Shown here: positions 60,360-64,000 of the stretch, in pieces
Layout of the letters: every line of letters begins with the position of its first letter
Position numbering within the stretch: the stretch's first letter is position 1
From: Gnetum montanum
Lineage: Eukaryota; Streptophyta; Gnetopsida; Gnetales; Gnetaceae
DNA length: 64,000 nt
Assembly: GCA_015680685.1 (NCBI GenBank)
Contig: MNCI01021396.1
Location: forward strand, 311,508-375,507
Direction: 5' to 3'
Translations under genes and position numbers: made by a program
Notes under the pieces: model-generated
Seen by the model: the letters and a program-made list of their open reading frames with translations, nothing else
What the model was told of the DNA's origin: nothing
Database searches by the model: none

Positions 60360-60420
60360 CACTTGTCACAATTGTAGAATTCCACTTGTTTCACTTGTAG
60401 GCTTCCACTTGCCTCACTTG
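60360..60420 (-). promoter_or_regulatory. Five CAAGTG repeats
   Basis: CACTTG on the plus strand at 60360, 60383, 60392, 60406 and 60415, about 115-175 bp upstream of the TATA box. Spacings are 23, 9, 14 and 9 bp. The pairs 9 bp apart are a small tandem duplication. Confidence 0.65.
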
Positions 60421-60536
60421 AAGGAAAATTATTTTCTAATCTAAATAAAGCATAATTAAACATATTAATTGATACTATATTCCTAGTAATATTTACCTAA
60501 TAGTATATACATATATTATTTTGTGTAATGACATCT

Positions 60537-60848
60537 TCAAGTTGTATGCAATTGTCCCAAATAATGTTTTATATGCAAAACATTATATGGAAATTGCAAT
60601 TCCATGCCATCCAAAGTTGATAATCTGTAAGTATCCTCTGACAATTGCTTTGTAATTTGAAAGGGACCAATCCATGTCGGTGTAAACTTATTTGGTTTCT
60701 TCATATTCCATAATAGGACAAGGTCTCCTATCTTGAAAGTTCTTTTCAGAGCTTTCCTATCAAACCATCTTTTAACATTAAAGGTATTCTGTAACAAATC
60801 ATCTCTTGCTTTATCTATTTTAGCTTCTCTTTTAATAAGAAAAGTCAT
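60537..60848 (-). pseudogene. Integrase C-terminal domain (Tat element)
   Basis: 103 codons: KIDKARDDLLQNTFNVKRWF, FKIGDLVLLWNMKKPNKF, WIGPFQITKQLSEDTYRL and LDGMELQFPYNVLHIKHYL. This is the SH3-like tail with the GDLVL and GPF blocks. It is in a different frame from the integrase core because of a change in the A7 run near 60870. Confidence 0.85.
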
Positions 60849-62430
60849 AAAACTTCTATCTTTATCAGTTTTTTTTCACTATATCTTTGTACAAATTCGG
60901 AAGTTGAGCTTACAATCTTGTTTGTAATTCTTGCTGGCAAACCATAGACTAACTTATATGGTGATGTCCCAATAGCTTTCTTGAATATAATTCGATCTGA
61001 CCATAATGCAGATTGTAGATAATCAATCCAATATCCTGGATTCCTATCCATCGATTTCTTGATATAAGTGATAAGCTTTTTATTGGTGGATTCTGCTAGG
61101 CCATTTCCTTGAGGATAATAATTTGATGAGGAAAATAAGAAAATAGATTTTGCAGATGCCCATATAATAAATTCTTCAGATTTGAAGGTGGGTCCATTGT
61201 CTGATACTAATACTTTTGGTAGACCAAATTTACTTAGAATGTGGTCTTCTAGAAACTTAATCACATCTAATGTTGAACTTCCTCTTAGAGCCTTTGCTTC
61301 AGACCATTTAGTGAAATAATCAGTAGCTGTGAGAATAAACTTGTGTCCAGCTCTTGAAGGAGTAATTGTACCAATAAAATCCAAACCCCATTGCTGAAAT
61401 GGTCTATCTGCAACTACTGGCTTTAAAGGGGCTCTAGCCCTTTTAATCTTGGGCCCATGAATTTGACATTTATAGCATTTTTGAATCTTTGAACTAATGT
61501 CTTGATACATGGAAGGCCAGTAATATCCATATCGAAGTATATGTTGCATAGTTGACTTAGGGGATTCATAAAATAGATTCAAATGATCATGAAATTGTTC
61601 CAAGATGAAACTAATTTGATCATTATGAACACATTCCAATAAAACTCCCCGAAAATCCTTTCTATATAATATACCATCTTTAACAACAAATCTTCGTGCT
61701 CTTTTGAAGAAAGCTCTCTTTTGACTTGCAGTTAAATTATTTGGGATTTTTCTTGTACTAAGAAATTTAAAAATCTCATCATACCAATTTCCTTCATGGG
61801 TGTCAAGTGTACACACTTCACTTTCTTTAGTCATTAACTTGGCTAGTCCCATTCCCTTAATTGTCTTGCATATTTCCAATGAAAATCTGAAACTTTGCAA
61901 CTTAATAAGCCATTTTCCTCTTTTCAATCCAATCTCATTTTGGGATAGGAATCGCTTGACTGCAGGTTCAATTAGCATAATGTGGACTAATGAACTTTCC
62001 AAATAATATTTAAAATGCTGAAGTGCTTTGATGACTACGAAAGCTTGTTTCTCTAAGTCTGAATAATTTAACTCTGAACTTTTCAACTGATACCCAAAAA
62101 ATCCAATTGGTTCATCTTGACCTTCATTATCCTTTTGTGTTAGAACGGTAGCGATAGAATCATTTGAAGCAAAAGAATACAACCAAAAATATTCTTTATG
62201 CCTAGGCTTTACCAAATATGGAGCCTCTTGTATAGCCTTTTTGATTTCTGATAAAGCTCTCTCTGATTTTAGTGTTTTCTCTACTTGGACATCCTTTTTT
62301 AGCATATGCATCAAAGGCTTGGTAATTTCAGTAAACCCGAGGATAAACTTTTTCACAAAGTTTATCTTCCCAAAGAAAGATCTAAGAGATTTCTTACTTG
62401 TGGGATACTCAATATTCTGTACTGCTTGAA
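60845..62430 (-). pseudogene. RNase H remnant and integrase core (Tat element)
   Basis: Open from about 62428 to 60845. The first ~200 codons are the RT connection and gypsy RNase H (FTEITKPLMHML, YSFASNDSIATVL, IGFFGYQLKSSELNYSDLEKQ, RGKWLIKLQSF). Its catalytic Asp reads as Ser, as is common in this lineage. The integrase follows: a zinc-binding segment (HDHLNLFYES...CYKCQ) in which the second His appears lost, then the catalytic core with all three acids: GLDFIG (61370-61387), SDNGPT (61188-61205) and GLAEST (61085-61102). The integrase would insert element DNA into chromosomes. The core is intact in sequence but upstream breaks prevent full translation. Confidence 0.88.
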
Positions 62431-62431
62431 T

Positions 62432-62950
62432 TTAGGAATTATCTATGGAAATTCCTTCTTGACATATCACATGGCCTAATAAACTTCCAGATTTAACCCC
62501 GAAGATACACTTCTTAGGATTTAATGAAATACCAAACTCACGACATCTATCAAAAACTTGTTGGAGATGATTAATATGATCTTCTTTTTTCTTTGAGAAT
62601 ATTGTAATATCCTCCAAATAAACCACCACGAATTTGCCTAATAAATCCTTGAATGCTAAATCCATTGCTCTTTGAAAAGTAGCTCCAGCATTTGACAATC
62701 CGAATGGCATTCTTTGGTAAGCGAAAGTTCCCCACTTGGTGATAAATGCTGTTTTGAATCTATCATTCTTATCTACCATGATTTGATTATAACCTAAGAA
62801 ACCATCTAAGAAGGAATATACTTGACAACCTGAGACTTTAATAAGCATCTCATCAATTCTTGGAAGTCGATATTTATCCTTCTTTGAAGCATCATTTAGA
62901 TTTCTAAAGTCTACACAAAGCCTTATATCACCATTTTTCTTTCTCACTGA
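62432..62950 (-). pseudogene. Reverse transcriptase core (Tat element)
   Basis: 171 codons: RKKNGDIRLCVDFRNLNDAS, YRLPRIDEML, YSFLDGFLGYNQI, FAYQRMPFGLSNAGATFQRA, VVVYLEDITIFSKK, LNPKKCIFGV and LLGHVI. All RT blocks are present, but the active site reads YLED where YLDD is expected, so the first catalytic Asp is Glu. It ends at TAA 62431, after which the next frame continues in phase. Confidence 0.88.
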
Positions 62951-63192
62951 ACAAGGTTAGCAAGCCATGTAGAATATTGTACTGGATATATGATTCATGC
63001 TTGCAATAACTTCTTGATTTCAGCTTCCATAGCTAGTTCAAATGATGGATTAAATTTCCTTTGTTTTTTCTTGACTATTTTGTAACCTTCTGTTAAAGGA
63101 ATTTTATGTGTCATCACATCTTTCCTAAAAGCTTTAAGATCATCGTAAGACTCAGCAAAATTGTCTAAATTATTTCTTAGACATGATAACAA
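62951..63192 (-). pseudogene. RT N-terminal segment (Tat element)
   Basis: FAESYDDLKAF, IPLTEGYKIVKKKQRKFNP and MEAEIKKLLQA match the start of Tat-type RT. It is followed by TGA at about 62993, a continuation IIYPVQYSTWLANLV and a one-base change before the next ORF. Upstream it is open (KGKRFKFQANLLSCLRNNL) to about 63290, in a frame different from the aRNH ORF. Confidence 0.8.
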
Positions 63193-63278
63193 GTTTGCTT
63201 GAAATTTGAATCTCTTTCCTTTGTAACATTCAACATCTTCGGCATCTTGTCTAAGCCAAAATTCACTGCCTCAAAATC

Positions 63279-64000
63279 TTAACTATCTGGGTTTTGTATA
63301 TCCTTCCCAGTAAGTAAATTTTTCCTAAACTCATGTTCCAAGTCGATCATCCTTTTTGGAATGAAATTAGCTTTGGAATTCGATGACATTTTAGGTATCG
63401 CTTGACCTTCAAATTCTTGCTTATTTTTCATAAATCTTAGTACTTGATCATCGTCTTCAAATAATTGTAAATGTCTTATATTATCTGGTACTGATGGCTG
63501 ATGTTCTTCTTCAATCATGACATCTTTGTAATTTTCTATTATTTGCATATCCAATGTTGAAGGTGCCTTTGCCAAATTGTCTGCTATAAGATTCTCTGCT
63601 CTGTTTATATGCTCTATTTGGCAATGTTGAAATTGATCTAACATCTTACAAGCAAGTTGCTTATAAGGTCTTAAGAATGAACTCTTTACGACACAGTTAC
63701 CCTTTACTTGTTCACAGACTAATCTTGAGTCTCCTTTTATAATGATTTCTTTGATCTTTTTGTATAAAGCTATTCTCATACCAATACATAAAGCTTCATA
63801 CTCAGCCTTGTTGTTAGTACAAGGGAAAGATAGATGAATTTCCTTGAGAATTTCAAGTGAATCATTCTTGAATATAACTATACCGAATCCTATACCTTTT
63901 GAATTACATGAACCATCAAAGTATAACTCCCATTTATCCTCATTCTTTGATTGTTCTTTTTCAGAACCATAATTTTCTTGGAGTGTACAAATTTTGTTTT
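63279..64000 (-). pseudogene. aRNH-type RNase H upstream of RT (Tat element, open at right edge)
   Basis: One frame runs from the window edge to a stop at 63279. It holds a full plant-type second RNase H: WELYFDGSCNSKGIGFGIVI (catalytic Asp at 63915-63917), CTNNKAEYEALCIG (Glu at 63801-63803), IIIKGDSRLVCEQVKGN (Asp at 63729-63731) and INRAENLIADNLAKAP (Asp near 63580). All four acidic positions are present. About 70 linker codons follow (QPSVPDNIRHLQLFEDDDQV). RNase H degrades the RNA strand during reverse transcription. Its place before RT is unusual. I see no second copy between RNase H and integrase. Confidence 0.85.

Larger units (their letters stand above)
60537..64000 (-). mobile_element. 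Tat-type Ty3/gypsy element, pol region (continues beyond window)
   Basis: On the minus strand the order is aRNH-type RNase H, RT N-terminus, RT core, RT connection/RNase H, integrase and integrase C-terminal tail. RT and integrase blocks match the Tat/Ogre/Athila side of plant gypsy elements. Breaks: stop and frame change at about 63280, TGA at about 62993, frame change at about 62950, TAA at about 62431 and a frame change in an A run at about 60870. Gag and 5' LTR lie outside the window. Confidence 0.9.

Overview
This window looks like intergenic, transposon-derived nuclear DNA from a plant with a very large genome. A gymnosperm, probably a conifer, fits best, but this is an inference: the DNA is AT-rich, 64 kb holds no intact host gene, several ages of Ty3/gypsy and Ty1/copia elements are nested in each other, most copies are badly decayed, and the one recognisable host gene is a pseudogene of a plant-specific zinc-finger family. 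Other large-genome plants cannot be excluded.

Layout. 1-5.5 kb: a degenerate repeat with a period near 190 bp, interrupted by an INDETERMINATE DOMAIN (IDD) zinc-finger pseudogene (1592-2290) and an LTR-like block (3040-4381) that recurs inverted at 56586-57963. 6.4-11.2 kb: antisense LTR-like DNA, an antisense gypsy gag relic with its LTR, and an antisense copia LTR fragment. 11-20.7 kb: AT-rich DNA with a 61-bp minisatellite (12.7-13.4 kb), an array of inverted-repeat motifs (14.5-16 kb) and a decayed coding stretch (16.5-18 kb). 20.8-31.1 kb: two antisense gypsy relics; the second keeps both LTRs and recognisable gag, RT, RNase H and integrase C-terminal segments. 31.3-37.0 kb: a complete-ended copia element that encodes only gag. 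37.7-45 kb: tRNA-derived SINE-like units, two LINE-like 3' ends, and a GC-richer island (38.5-40.7 kb) with promoter-like features. 47.4-55.9 kb: a solo copia LTR (target duplication AAAAC) split by a gypsy element (target duplication ATAGG) that carries gag and protease but no polymerase. 56.6-64 kb: the inverted LTR block, some possible exons, a 170-codon ORF with its own TATA box, and the antisense pol of a Tat-type gypsy element running off the right edge.

Most notable points: (a) the gag-protease frame at 48.7-52.0 kb has about 21 nonsense codons but no frameshift that I could find, and the IDD pseudogene shows the same pattern, which points to C-to-T decay; (b) the Tat element places a plant-type second RNase H upstream of RT, whereas the usual order is RT-RNH-aRNH-INT; (c) a promoter-bearing extra ORF follows that pol; (d) the gypsy LTR has a very short U3 made almost entirely of GATATC palindromes; (e) unrelated copia and gypsy LTRs share arrays of AGATGTCT/AGACATCT.

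All assignments were made by reading translations and repeats by eye. No database search was run, and boundaries given without target duplications are approximate.
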